Part shown: positions 1-13,243 of the stretch, piece after piece
Numbering within the stretch: the first letter of the stretch is position 1
Layout of the letters: every line of letters starts with the position of its first letter
NCBI RefSeq assembly: GCF_963678975.1
Contig: NC_089272.1
Span: 62,508,574-62,572,573 of the forward strand
DNA: 64,000 nt
Reading direction: 5' to 3'
Source: Dysidea avara
Lineage: Eukaryota; Porifera; Demospongiae; Dictyoceratida; Dysideidae
The notes under the pieces: generated by a model
Database searches by the model: none
The model's input: only the letters and a program-made list of their open reading frames with translations
What the model was told of the DNA's origin: nothing
Translations under genes and position numbers: made by a program

Positions 1-2100
1 ATGACGCTTGTTACCCGCGTGTATCGGTAGCTATGCACCGGTTACTTAATAGCTGCTTCAGCAGATTATAGCTATATCACCCCTCAACATTTTTTATTCA
101 TTGGCTTTGTTGACCCACGCAGAATCTAGTGGGAATATCTTACTGTATAGCTAATGGTTCACTTTAATATTATTGATGGCTGAGTTATGTATTTTTTATT
201 ATTGCTTGAAGGACAGCACAGTTGCATGGTGTGCCCAAGAAGAAAATGACAGAATTATAACACCATTAATACACATACAAATATCTGTTAGGCTAATTAT
301 TGATTAGTATATTTGTAAAGAATGTGTCATAGTAAGTGACATCCAGGAGGAATGTTGGTACATTGTAATGTTTAGATATACATTCCGAGAAAGTGTGTCA
401 CAGTTATTTTTACGTAGCTATTGTGGGTATTTTTGCACTTTAAAGTTAAAACCATGCTGAAGAAACACAGACTCAAAACTGTGCATTTTCACTGAGCCAG
501 ATTTCTACCAGCAAAGTTATCAATATACATGCCAACTAATGCAACTATACTGTAAGTACACTAAGCATCTACAAATAATTTATACAGTTGACAGTGGTTA
601 CATTATTGTAGCTTAGTACTGAAGTAGCTATGTCACAGCCTATACTAAATGGATATAATTTATTACGCACCATGCACCCATGGCCAATATACTCGGAATC
701 AATAGAAATGCTTAAAAAAGCATGTAACTATTATGCCACATGGTTATTACAAATAAACAGAAGCCATGGTATGCTAATAAGTGAATTCATTGACACAATT
801 ACAGTTTCATCATAAATAAGTGATTGGACTTAATGGAGCAAAACTAAATAACTGTTAAATTTCTAGCTATAGGTCTGATTATATATGTGCCTAGGGCATG
901 TTGGCACAAACAACACCCCACCGCATAACATCTTGTATCTCAATGCAGAGATACAACATTTTTATTCTGTAACTTTTATTTTAAAGCCACCTAAATTGTT
1001 AATAAATGCTGAAAATTTCATGGCCAAACAATAACGGAATAGCAAGTTATGACACATCAAAGTTTTAAAAATAGGCAATTTTTATGTGCCCACATGCCCT
1101 ATTTTCGTAGGCCTGATCACATAGAAAATATTGTTGAAGACTACACCACTGCATGGATTTGAATAGCCGTATCATTCTCTGTAAATTTGCACATTAATAT
1201 GTAGCTAAACCTGCTTAAAACATAATATGATATGATTATAAAGTATATGCATATTACATTTTATAGTTGATGCAGGCCGTGGACCTCATTGTAGAAATAC
1301 ACTGAATTTAGTAGCTATAGTCCATGTCCATTGGATAAGCTAAAAATTAATGCTGAATCCTTACATAATGTGACAGTTGGTGTACCACTTAAATTCATAA
1401 TAAAAATTCTATCTAAACTGTCCACACCAAACTCTCACAGCTATAGTTACAAAAAATGTCAAGTGAAAAAATTAATAATGCATTTACATAATTTGGTGAA
1501 AATGTTATATTTATAGGCATGTACAGTAGTTACACGTACGTTTGGCATGGGCTAGCAAGATGAGTGATAGCTATATATTTCAAAATTACATGTATATACA
1601 ATGTTAAACAGCATTCTAAAATCCCGTCCGCATTGTGACAGCTTACAAAGCACGATGTTAATTAGGGTCAGGCCACATTGGTTTATGCTCTATAGCTAGA
1701 TTACTTGCATTGATGTTCAAGCAAGTTGTGGCATTTATAGTTAAATCTATCTATATACGCACAGAAATGGCATATTATTTAATGAGGCAATGCTGTATTG
1801 TAATTAGCTACTTTAATCATAGATATTACAGGGGCTACATGTCAAGTGACTATCCCACAGCTCAAGTTGACATCCAGACTGACATTCAATAAAGTAATTC
1901 TATCCATCTGAGCACTCCTTTTTTCGAAATTAATGTGCTGTGATATGTTGTCACAGTAATAAGAGTTAGTAGACTATGGCTTTTGGTTGTTACAAATAGA
2001 AGCCATACAAACATATTCACGTAAGATAAAAACTTACTTCGCCCCAAGGCACTTGGCTACCAGTGGTGAACGCTCAATAGTCCTTATTTTGGCACCTTAA
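1..2100. other. AT-rich region without a recognisable gene
   Basis: Apart from the foldback element at 892-1101 I see no domain, splice pattern or RNA gene. The short open frames here (about 60 codons) have no recognisable similarity and a composition like the surrounding non-coding DNA. Confidence 0.6.
884..1109. mobile_element. Small foldback element, hAT-like ends
   Basis: About 210 bp (892-1101) bounded by inverted ends that begin TAGGGCATGTTGGCACA on the left and match 16 of 17 bases in reverse complement on the right. No coding capacity. I see no matching target duplication, so the exact borders are uncertain. TAGGG termini suggest a hAT-type MITE. Confidence 0.45.
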
Positions 2101-2199
2101 AAAAATGTACCACATTTTTTTTTACTATTTTTATCGACACACGTTGGACCAATGTGGTTACATAATTCACGTGACACTACTACTGTGTCATGTAGGTGA

Positions 2200-2405
2200 C
2201 TGGGTAAAATCCCCATTGTCTCGTCCCTCGCCTCCTCCTCTTGTAGGAGTACTCTACCAAAGCCAGACGAATCAGCACTGTCGTCCTTGTTGCCGCGAGT
2301 ATCTACGTGGTACCAGTACCACATCAGACACGTGGATGATCCGTCCGGAGTTACGAGTTCGAAGAAGCCGAACAGTATAGTTCAAGCTATTAAAGTGGAA
2401 TTTAA
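2200..2405 (+). other. Putative 5' untranslated exon and promoter of gene 1
   Basis: A GC-richer patch ending at a GTGAGTTG donor (exon end 2405). The same exon end and donor context occur upstream of gene 2 (ending 16303), and both contain the string GCCTCCTCCTCTT. The next exon would start at 2641, after a TTGTGCACAG acceptor, and carries the start codon. Conservation between the two duplicates is the main support. The transcription start is not visible. Confidence 0.5.
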
Positions 2406-2687
2406 GTGAGTTGAAAATGAAATGTATAGCTATGTGTGAATTAGTTAAACAGTAGTTGCAAACGCGTTGTGCAACTTTCGATATCGCTGGGCCTGGGCGA
2501 GTTAATTGTTTGCCAACACAAAATCATCGATCATCAGTGTTTAAGAACCATTTTAGTGTACACAGAAATTTGTTAGTTCAATTTCTATGATGCAATAGTA
2601 GCTACCTACGTTTGCTTACTGTGGCTTATGTTGTGCACAGCATACAAAGACACCCTGTAGCTACTGAATTGCAGTTAAACCAGCATC

Positions 2688-5600
2688 ATGTCAAGTCGCC
2701 ACTCCCATTGTGGTTCATACCGTCAACCATTGTTTGAAGGTCCAGTACAAGTGAAGTCTAGTCACCAGGTGAGTTAAGTGTGTACATCCATGTTATGTGT
2801 GTATGCATGAAGTTAAAACTTAACACATCTAAACAAAACTATGGGTATGTAGACATGTAGTTGTGTACATGTGGCCCACGTAGCTCTTTGTATGGCACAA
2901 TATGTTAGCTAGACTGCAGTGCTTGGAAACATGAGAGCTTACCATGTTACTCTGTTTATGCTGAATGTGCTGAATGTTTCAAAACTAATGACCTTTCAGA
3001 TGTTTCCAATATTCATTACATTCACAGGAATGGAGGAAAAGGTATCTGAAAACTTTTTGTGGTATCAGTGAAGGTGAACCAGCAAAGTTAATAGTCTACA
3101 AAGACAAAATATCCACACTTGATGCAAAATCTGTGATAAAGGAGATTCTATTTACAAATGTGAAGCGTATCAACTACACAAAGGATCGAGATAGGAGAAT
3201 TATTGACATAGAGCTGGTCAGCCAGGACAGAGATCAGTTTTCATTCTATGCAGAATCTTCTTTCTCAGATTTCACTATTTGGTTCAAATATTGTGGCTTT
3301 CTCCGTACCATACCATGTTACCCAATTCCAGATGTGCCACAAGAGAATTTGATCCCACAGCAGGCAATGAATCAGTATACTGACCCGAAGAAATTTAATG
3401 CCAGTAAGTTGTGAACAAATATACAGAAACATATACATGTTGCATGCAATTATTGTAAGAGAATTGTGACATTTGTGGCTTCCACAACCTGTTAATATTT
3501 ACTTGTCATTGCTATCACACAAGGTATTCAAGACCATGCATGAAAAGTAGTGGTAGTTTTCATATGTTGCCATTGCCATACAGTTTTATTCCACTGTGCC
3601 AGTAGAGTTTAGTGTGGGGGAGAACAGTGTGGGTTAGGGATGATCTCATCCCACTAACACTCCCATGACTTTTATACACTGTGTGTGTGGGTATTGGGCA
3701 ATAAATACTATTAAATAAGGCAATCATGAATGTGACAATTGAGGATAGTCATTTGTTACTAAATTTATATACTAAATATTTTTTTTGTACAGAGTTCATA
3801 TGGGTAGTTCACATACTTGTGGAAGGAATTGCAGAAAGTAACACTACCTTGGCTGGGCTATGTGTTATCGCAATTCGTGGCAGTGATGCCACATTCAATG
3901 TGCATGATTTTCGCACTGGGAAAAACTTGCTGTCTTGGGATCGAGGAGCAATAAGGCGATCTGGTTGCATGAAGTCACTTGTGTTCTTAGAGGCGGGAAG
4001 GAGATGTACAGGAGGTCCAGGATTGTTGTGGATGTATCATCCGATATCACAGGCTATGACACTGCGAAAATCCCTTCAAGAGTAAGTTACTTTATATGGT
4101 ATCAAATAACACCATGCCATATGGGGATTTTCATTTTATTGCAGTTTTTTGTACTATGGTCCTGAAAGTGTCACTCAACCAAGAGCAACAATCCAGATTT
4201 CATGTGATGCTCCAACTAGCAAAAGCTATCTTGATGATGAAATGTTTGACTCATTCCCACCATCTCATGAAGACCGGCACAGAGACCTTCCATCAGCAGC
4301 TGTTTCAAACATGAGAATACAACCTCTGCCACCACTGTTTGAGTATAACTTTCACGGTGCTCCTGACTCCCAACGTGCAGGGAATAAGTCAGTGTCATCC
4401 CAAGCCTCGGCAGACTCACAGTGTTCAAGTGGTTACTATTCTGAAAACAGTAGCTTGTCAGATTGTCGCAATGATGCTTTTCTGTCAAACACTAGCAAAC
4501 CACTTTATCCCAAGGGAACCTGCAAGCTTCTCAGGTGCAATGAAAAGAAACATAGAGGAAGCAGCAGCAGTACTGAAGATGACAGATGTCCTTCAACATT
4601 GAAACATTCAAAATATCACTGTACGTCAACCAAGTCATGTACTCACTCTTATCAGAACTGCTTCACGCATTCTTCTACAACCAATAACTATGAGAATGCC
4701 TCATCATTGAATACATCAGATGCTCCTCCTCTTCCACCAAAACCTATGAAGAAGAAAACTCCCATATATGAAAATCAAAGCACGTCTACCTTGTTTTCTA
4801 AAGCTTCTTCATCCAGTAGTAAACATCACAGAAGACAACATGAGCAGAATCTGTCATGTGAGCCACCACCACATATGCCAGAAAGATCAAACAGGTCTGT
4901 ACAACAGACTAAGAATCTGTTTTGCTTTGAGGCTGCATATAACAGTTAATGAGTATATGGGTGCACAAAATTTGTTCATACTTCACAATTCATAACTTTT
5001 ATTCAAATAAAAGTATGCTATGGCCAGGGCCGCCCACAGGGGGGGGGGGGGGGCAACTGGGGCATTTTGCCCCGGGCCCCAGCCTGAAAGGGGCCCCAGG
5101 AGGCACCATGAAGGGCCCCCTGAATACCTGTTTAAAAGATCGATATACTCTAATAGAACAGTCAGATCTAAATACTCTAATAATTAGAGCAGTCACAGTA
5201 TTCTTCAGAGGAGCAGTGTAGCAGGCTTATAGATAAGGAGATATGGTTGGTGATGGGTAGCTATTTGTGACCTTTTTTTTTTTTTTTTTTTTTTTTTTTG
5301 GTCTTTAACTTACAGCTTGGGTGAAGGGCCCCACTTTAACTCTTTGCCCTGGGCCCCTTAATTTCTCTGGGCGGCCCTGGCTATGGCCATGAAATTTTTG
5401 ATTTTCTGCCCCTTATACAAAATTAACTGGAGTTACAAGGAAATTTTGGCAAAAGAAAAACTCAATGAATCCACACTTCGTCAGCATTGAGGTTGATGAA
5501 AATCAAGATATCATAGGTTAAACACATATTTTATAGGGGTGCTTATGGATGCTTAAATTTAAACTGACTTGTCAAATTTGTCTAAATTTCGTAAAATGTA

Positions 5601-8434
5601 GTAATGCAGAATGTATAGATAGACTACTTCGATACTGAGATATGACCTATTCAAGTGAAGAGGTATGGTTTCTACCTTATACATAGTTTTTGCTGACTGG
5701 GCACATAAGTATGGCTTATGGTATTGGACCACAGCAAGATGAAATACTTGAATTTCATTGGCTACTTACAGGTATCTAAATCCTGTAGATCCCTTATTTA
5801 TGTCCCTGTCTCCGGGGTGATATAAAACACGGCAATACACATGGGTATTTAACTGGATACCATGGGCATTTAACTGGATAGCAAGTGCCATTACAAACAG
5901 GGAGGTGTATTGGGCTTTTTTATAACTAATGGATGCTGCATGTCTTGTGTCACAAGCAGCTGTGAAGGTACAACAAGCAGCAGTTAAGGTACAACAATGA
6001 GCTGTGGTCTAAATAAGTTAGAGATAGAAACACAAGCTTCTATGGAATTTATAAAAACCCTCAGGCCCTATAGTAACTAGTGTTGTTTTGGTTCTAAAGT
6101 ACTAGAATTAAATACACTTTTAGTACAGCTATTTAATTTTAGTTTTGGTACACTAGAACTAAACTAAATTTATGAATAATTTTGGTTCAAAAATTATAAC
6201 TAAACTAAAATTCTTTAAACTTCTGGTTCAAAAACTAAAACTAAACCAAAACCTTTTCAACTTTGAGTTCAAGAACTGGAACTAACTAAAAGGTTTCATG
6301 TAATCCTATGCCTAAAAGATTATTCCTATTAGCACTTTTCTTTGAAGATGCTGATGCTTGCAAATGATACACATACCACAAATGTGTTACCATTGATTCT
6401 GCTGATTAAGCATTTTTCTTTCTGCTATTTAAACTCAATTATTTAAAGCATTTGTTTATTTGTATAAAATGGCAAGTGGAGGTGGAAGACCAAAGTCAAG
6501 TGGAGTATGGGGCTACTTTAGGTTTGATAAGATCAATGACAAAAGTGTGTGTGATGTAAAAACTAATGATGGTTCAGTTTGTGGTAAAGAATTTAAAGGC
6601 CAGTCTTGATGAACGTGCCTGGGACAACTTTACTGCAACACAGTGGAAGCATTTAGAATTCATTCAACAACTACTTCAGCCATTTGCTCACCACACTAAC
6701 ATCACTTCAGCTGAAAACAGCACAACCATTGCAATGGTTATTCCTGTCCTTAAAGAACTAAACCTGCACTTTGAAGAAATGTGCAAAACCAGTGGAGTAG
6801 CTGTAGTATCCAGGAGAATGCTTATCGATTTAAACCGAAGATTTATGTTTGCTACCAATCCTGATATGCCTAATTTTGATCCAGTTTATGTATAGCAACC
6901 ACTTTGGTAAACCCTGCATATCGTAAGATACTGAATGATAAACAGCTAGAAAAGGCAAAAGAGTTCATATTACAACTAATGCATATTAACAGACACGCTG
7001 AAGAAACGGAACAATCGTCACCAGGAAGTCAAGAAAATGACAATGAAGAAATTAATTTGCCAATTTCAAATGATGATCAAGATGGACGGCCCCCACCTGC
7101 AAAACACTTTAAACATTTAGATCAAGTCAGTAGACTGCTAGATGAAGAAGACGGTGAACAGGACCATCAAGAGAACATATAAACCACAATATCGCTGGAG
7201 GAGCAACAATTGAATCGGTACATAGAATCCAGAGTTAGTAAAGATGATAAAAAATCGACCCTTTTGAGTTTTGGCAGAAGAAAAAAAAACGAGTTTCCAG
7301 ATCTGGCTTTAACTGCTTGCAAAATTCTCGCAACACCTGCATCATCAGCTCCTATTGAGAGAATTTTTTTCTTCAGGGGGAGAGGTTACCAGAGGTAAAA
7401 GAAATCGTTTAACAAACCATAATCTAGAACGAGAGATATTCTTGCGAAAGAACAAAATGTACATTCAAATATAATTTAAATTCTTGCTGTGCAATAGATG
7501 TGTGAAAGTGTGCAACTGGATATATTAATAACCTCTGTATGGCAAGGGTTGAATTTGGTTTCACTGATTCAGATTCAGATTGTAATAAAAACTGAACATA
7601 CTAGTAGTACACTAACTAAAACTAACTAAAATTGGGTACTGCAACTAATACTAACTAAAATTACAGAAGAGCTGGGTACTAGAACTAATACTAACTAAAA
7701 CTATAGTTAGCTGAGAGTACTAGAACTAAAACCAACTAAAATTGCAGGTATTTAATGATACTAGAACTAAACTAACTAAAACTACAGCTAACTAATAGTA
7801 CTAAAACTAGAATCAAACTAAAAGGATTTAGCAGTACTAAAACAACACTAATAGTAACGCCCTCGCTTTACTTGGGCACCACAACACAGGGCCTTTTGGG
7901 TTTCTAAATTCTGCAGAACCTTGTGTTTCAATGTCTAACTATTATCTAGAAACAATGTTGTTGCATTTAGACAATCAACATAAGCAGCTGTGTGTGACTG
8001 AACATACGTAGTAATAATTTACTTGTGTTTACAGGTCATATTCAGATTCAGAAGCCAGTAGTCTTCCTCCTACTCTGCCAAAGAATCAAATGGAATTGAT
8101 TGCTCTTCAGAGGTGCTCCCCAATTATAGTGGAGAAGTTAAATATTCCGGCTATTATCCCACACTTACTGGCAAAAGAGATGTTGACATACAGGGATACT
8201 CAAATTATGCTAAACCAATGCAACCCTGATGTTGATAAGGCTACACATCTTATCTGCTTTGTACTACCTAGACAAGGTGATGGTTTTTTTGAGAAATTTC
8301 TTCTTTGTCTTTGTGAATCAAAACTGGGAACTGGGCATAGTGACATTGTAAAATCATTAACAGCTACACTGAGTGAGGTTAAAGGAACTATTTCTGGACC
8401 TGGGAGGCCTGCTTCTGTAGAGACTATTTCTTAG
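2688..8434 (+). CDS. DOK-like adaptor with C-terminal CARD (gene 1)
   Basis: Five coding exons with GT-AG borders and consistent phases: 2688-2768, 3028-3403, 3793-4081, 4145-4894, 8035-8434; 631 aa. Exons 1-2 encode a PH domain (start GPVQVKS..EWRKRYLKTFCG). Exon 3 is an IRS/DOK-type PTB domain with the family signature IRRSG...LEAGRRCTGGPG, the region whose arginines bind phosphotyrosine. Exon 4 is a Ser-rich, low-complexity tail with an SH3-ligand stretch (APPLPPKPMKKK) and two YEN sites (NYENAS, IYENQ) of the type bound by Grb2-class SH2 domains. Exon 5 is a CARD (LICFVLPRQGDGFFEKFLLCL, then GTGHSDIV). DOK proteins are membrane-recruited kinase-substrate adaptors and CARDs make homotypic signalling contacts, so a cytoplasmic adaptor linking the two is inferred. 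If intron 4 is retained, translation stops at 4949, giving a CARD-less form. The last intron holds a MITE and a hAT transposon. Confidence 0.85.
5017..5387. mobile_element. hAT-like MITE in gene 1 intron 4
   Basis: Element 5025-5379 with inverted ends CAGGGCCGCCCA and an 8-bp target duplication GCTATGGC (5017-5024 and 5380-5387). It contains poly-G and poly-T runs and the recurrent core ATACTCTAATAGAACAGTCA. The matching intron of gene 2 (about 26850-26880) has an empty site, so the insertion postdates the gene duplication. Confidence 0.85.
6070..7858 (+). mobile_element. Decayed autonomous hAT transposon
   Basis: Element 6078-7850 flanked by a perfect 8-bp duplication ATAGTAAC (6070-6077 and 7851-7858). 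Ends are TAGTGTTGTTTT and its inverse. Both subterminal regions are packed with variants of ACTAGAACTAAA/ACTAACTAAAA, as expected for transposase-binding repeats. It sits in the last intron of gene 1 in the same orientation as the gene. Confidence 0.9.
6469..7475 (+). pseudogene. hAT transposase remnant (BED finger and dimerisation region)
   Basis: Starts at an ATG (6469) with a short BED-type zinc-finger beginning (GVWGYFRF...VCDVK). It jumps frame into a hAT catalytic-core piece (AWDNFTATQWKHLEFIQQLL, 6566-6895), an acidic linker (6904-7182), and the C-terminal hAT dimerisation region (PASSAPIERIFF, about 7320-7440), where a further frameshift occurs. Most of the central catalytic domain is missing, so it cannot encode active transposase. 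Within the element bounded at 6078-7850. Confidence 0.85.
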
Positions 8435-10513
8435 ATACATAAACCCTGTATATTTTGTGCTATAATGCAATGTTTGTTTATTTTTTAACCCATGACTACC
8501 AATGACCTAAACAATCAGATTGTGTATCAATATGTGTGAATACAATAATCTTTATAATTGATCTATGTAATTGTAATTATCAATTATTATTTTCTATGAA
8601 GACTGTATCATAAAAACGTTGTCATATGATACATTCTTGTGTGAGGACTGAACATTATAAGTTTTATACAGGTAAATCTGATCATTGCAACCATTGATAT
8701 CACCAGCAAAGTTCCCGATGCACATTGTATAGTTATATACAAATTTACTATTAAAGCTCTGCATACTACATCAAGCAGATGGTGCCATCTGCATACCACA
8801 TCAAGCAGATGGTGCCATACAGAAAACTGTATGACTGTCTATTACTCACAGCACTTAGTCAGCACAGCATGGACTACAATAGAAACAATTAGACAAGTAT
8901 ACCACATGTTTATGTGTGTGTAACTTGTGTGTGTAGTGTAGCGCGCGCGTGTGTGTATGCATGTGTTACAAGAGAGAAGATGATTTAATGAATAGACCAT
9001 CAAGGGGAATCATAACAAGATGTTCATGTGATAATGGAATTAGCATGTGGTGCTCCTGTTGGTAATATGAGTGCTCTATAAGAGTGTTTCAAAGAAATAA
9101 TTTTTTAGATGCTTGTCCAGCAGCATTTTATGGTAGTCTAAAACTGGATAAAAATGATTTGTTAATGGAAATGATTATAATGACTATTATCTGGCATGTA
9201 TTAATTCATGATAGTGGGCTCCATGGTCTACTGTAGCTACGTATGTACATCCATACAGCACATGATATGATGATACATTATTCTGGCTATCACTATTACA
9301 TATTACACTGTATATACACACACATTGGTGCAATGATGTGGAGTGGCTAGCAGTGGAACATGTGGTACTATTTCATATAAATTATCACTTAAGCTGTATC
9401 TATTGTACAACTACTTGATTGTGCCAATTGTGGCTTGTTTCACATGGTCATCATTACCATTCAATCAATACTCGCTGTGTATACTTTCTTGGATTAATGT
9501 TTCTTTTTTTGAATGCTTAGTGTGGTGTATGTGTGTTTCAGAGTTTGCGTACATGCTTGAATGAGCGTGTTTGTGCAGTGTGTGTGTGTGTATGTGTGTG
9601 TGTGACATGCGCACCTGTGTGAATACGGGCATCAGGAAAGGAGGAAGGTGTAATATTCTGTGTTATGCTCAACATTCCTAATCTGTGTGAGTCTGATGAT
9701 TTCTTAGAAAAACATTTCCCTACATTATCATTCGGGAGATTTCCTTAAACCATCAATTTGTGATGAATACTTTCAAAGTGGCCCATCATGCATGTCAGTA
9801 CAATCTGTTCACTAGTAATTGTGATGATGTACGTCATAACTGTTATATATACTGTATACTAGATATTCACGCACACACACTACACTCACACTATGTACAT
9901 ATTTTGTGGACAGTACATTACGCACACATGCAATACACTACACACATAATATTGCTAGATTTCTCCTAAGTCTCTTAGGAACACACCAACGATAAACTTT
10001 ACTCAGTACACCAAAAGTAACTGCTTGGTATATAAGCTACACATGTGCCCATACAGTCATACACATACACTACACACTCACCTAATGTATAGTGTTTTGA
10101 AAATTAACATGTACACAGCCGGCCGCAGGCATGCCCAAGTGTACTAATTTTAGAGCCAACATGTATAATTATAGTGAGTGATGTATTATACAGTTCATTG
10201 TGCTGGTCATAAAATTGGTTATTCAACTTGTGTTACTGTAGATATCACACTTTGCCACTTTCATTTCATCACTTTGTGTGAATAAATTTATTTGACCTAA
10301 GGACTGCTGCATATTGTAGTATGCCACATTCACTCTTGATAATGCCACCCTCTTCAATGCAGTGTCATTCAACAAAGTGTTACTTTGTTGCCTAGTGACA
10401 AAAAAAACAAAAACAGAACTACCCCTGCAGGCAATTCCCCATGGATTAACCCTTATTACAAAGAAATATTAAGAACAAGGAAGTTGTTTTGCATGCACCT
10501 TTACATGGACAAG
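8435..10513. other. 3' flank of gene 1, duplicated downstream of gene 2
   Basis: No gene. The sequence aligns almost throughout with 27712-30115 (for example CACATCAAGCAGATGGTGCC at 8765 and near 28030, and GTAACTGCTTGGTATATAAG near 10020 and 30095), so it belongs to the segmental duplication. It includes a local 28-bp direct repeat (8758-8815), present once beside gene 2, and TG-rich stretches at 8930-8965 and 9578-9603. Confidence 0.75.
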
Positions 10514-11369
10514 CAGTGGTGTATCTACAGCAGGGCTTTGTAGGGCCTAGGCCCTGCTAAATTTGGCTAGTGCCCTACCAAACTGAAGACTACGAAACCC
10601 ACAATCACCAGCTTTTCATGGGGAATTACACTATCTAAATTCTAACTAGTGAAACTTATTCTATACTAAATTACTCACCAAAAAGCTGTCATGAAATGAT
10701 GATTCTAATTAACGCCCACCAAATGAGCACGTGATTAAATCACCTGTTGGTGATATTGATAAGGACGTGTCCTCCTAGTGTTCTTGTAGGTTATAATCAC
10801 CATATCTAGATCCTTGTAGCGTTTCATCATGTATAAGGCAGATATTCTTTGGTCGAAGCTCAAAGGAATGGACTGTCAACCCGGACTGCTTTTAAATTTA
10901 CTAAATCTGTTTTAGTAATTTTTGTGTGTGTAATTAATTTTTCTGTATGTGTATGTGTGTAAATAGTCTTTCTTTTCCTTGCCATGCCCGCGTGCTGACC
11001 CAATTACCGGTCAGTTGTGCGGTCGCATGTTGTCCAAGGATCCACTTGCTTTTATTTTGTATACACCTTGTTCATCATAACTTGATAGTTAATAATAATG
11101 TAGTGTTGTCTTGTTCTAATGTTGTTAGCTATAGTGTTACTATACAATCTGAACAGGTTAGCGGGCTAAATATACAAATAAACTACTTTGTAAAAATCTA
11201 AAAGCTTGTTTTTTTTTTTGCAGCTGAAATGGCCTCAGGTGCATTTTTCAGCTGTTGAAATTCAAAATATTTTTTCTGCAGGCATGCCCCTGCCTTCAGC
11301 AGCCTTAGCTGAGGCCCTAGCTGTGTCCTACCAATGAAGAAAGTCCAGATACGCCACTGTCAGGACAAG
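10507..11369. mobile_element. Non-autonomous hAT-like element
   Basis: Inverted ends CAGTGGTGTATCTACAG (from 10514) and a right end whose complement reads CAGTGGCGTATCTGGAC, near 11343-11359. Flanked by GGACAAG at 10507-10513 and 11363-11369, allowing three extra bases outside the right terminus. About 850 bp with no recognisable coding domain. The terminal pattern CAGTGGYGTA also occurs at 22432 and 60856. Confidence 0.7.
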
Positions 11370-12350
11370 GTCATTTATTACTTCCTTTTATGTCTAGCTG
11401 ACACTGCAAATGTGTGACCTGACTAGGTATTGTAAAATATTATTGTTATACGTTACATAATGTAGTATCACAAAGCTGTATTGATGCATATCAGTTACTC
11501 TCTCTTGGTGCTCAGCTAAATACACAGTAAATGTGTGCTTATTTTCAGTAGTACAGTTTGAGTTAATTGAAATTTTTAGGTTCACAGAACTGTATTAAAG
11601 TTGTATAATTATTATCGACAGTGTGAAAACTTTCTAATTTTGATAAACTCTAAAAACATGCAGTCTGATGTAACACAACATCAGTACAGTAAGTCTTAAA
11701 AGTAAGCAATACCTTCCAATATTATACTACCAATTTTCTCACAATGTATAATATTACTATCTAATAATATTCATACATTAGTTGTGATGCAACCAAAGTA
11801 TATACCGTAATTCACTTTATTTTCATGCAAAAAAATGTAAAAATATTTTTGCATGATTTAGGTGAATGACTGCTCTAATTTCGATCTTACATAAAAATTA
11901 CTTTTCATAGTTTTGCAAAAGAAAATTATTTTACAACGAAAAAAAAAACAAATTACAGTATTAAGCTTCAATTAAGCATTATATTCTCTATGTAACAAAA
12001 TCTCTTCAAATTTAGTACACAAATGTAGTATGATTATACTAAAAAGGTTTCATACAAAACCAAATCTGGCAGAAAATTCTTAGAGGCAAGAGTGCTCTGC
12101 TGCTGATTAGCACAACGCATTGGTGTACAGTTTATGTAGGTTGTAGAATGTAAAAATTATTAATATTCTATTCCAGTACTGACCTTTGTGTGTGATGGTG
12201 TGGTTTGTGTTCACGTACCCTATATTTGCAGGCCCATGTGGTCACTAATTTTGGAAATCAAAACAATTTGATGGGATTCATGATGATAATAGAGCCAATA
12301 TAATAGCTGTACAGCTCACATTCCTTAATAATTTAAAAAGGGGTAGCTAT

Positions 12351-13238
12351 TAGGCCTGGGCCTATTATGCTGGCATAATTAGAGGAATAATGGGTGATTA
12401 ATTTTTCTAGGATAATTCTAGAATAATCGGAAGCTGTTGGGAATATTACAAGAATAATCGGCCAACTTTGTTGGAGATATCCTGGAGGACACTCAAGCGG
12501 TTCAGATTAAAGGTTCTGATTCACAGTATATGCATGTATGTTTAGCCCTTTTGGTTGATGTGTTTCTTCAATGACAGTTAAAACGTCCTAAAAATTTAAG
12601 CTGGTAATAGCCTGGTATCACATACTGTATATAAATAAATGCACATATACAGCAATAATTATACACAATTTACATACCACTGTAGATAAGGTTAACAGAC
12701 AAGGAAGCATTCAGGGTATAGTTGGTATTGAATTCCCAATTAATAGAACTGGAACCCACAATTATAAATATTCAACAGCATTGCACGTGTAGACAGTGAT
12801 TATGCAATCTCTACTTGTAGCAAAAGAAGCACTAGCTATTTGGAATTGCTCATACTGAATTCAGATTAAAGCTGCCACAAACATACCAAGAATTGTCACC
12901 CACCCACCCTCCCTTGGCTAATCATTGGCATCAACCTTCACTCAACCAATGCAATCATACGTGCTAGCACACCTGGTATAAATACATTATTTCGCATTTT
13001 GGGCACCCAGAGCATGGCACAGTCAGGCTGCTTGATGTGATTAAGTACTGGCTATACTATAGCAATAGAAATACAGCAGCTAACTTCAGGTCACTAGGGC
13101 AAATGCAGCACCTAGCATCTAGCAATGTCCTGGGCTGCCTCATTTATCCCCAAACTATGCATAGCTCTAATGCATGCCATTATGCAGTAGTGCATGCAGG
13201 CCAGCTGACGTAGGATGTTAGGTAAGAATAATAGGCCT
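12351..13238. mobile_element. Possible element related to the 48.07 kb repeat
   Basis: The left part begins TAGGCCTGGGCCTATTATGC, resembling the end of the well-bounded element at 48068 (TAGGCACCAGTCTATTATGC). A partial inverse (AATAATAGGCCT) lies at 13227-13238. No target duplication found. The right border is uncertain because a non-LTR remnant follows directly. Confidence 0.35.
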
Positions 13239-13243
13239 CATGC

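Noticed and set aside
2097..2380. Overlapping open frames of 75 and 91 codons on opposite strands
   Set aside because: They overlap the GC-rich putative 5' untranslated exon, have no recognisable domain, and the matching region upstream of gene 2 does not keep either frame.
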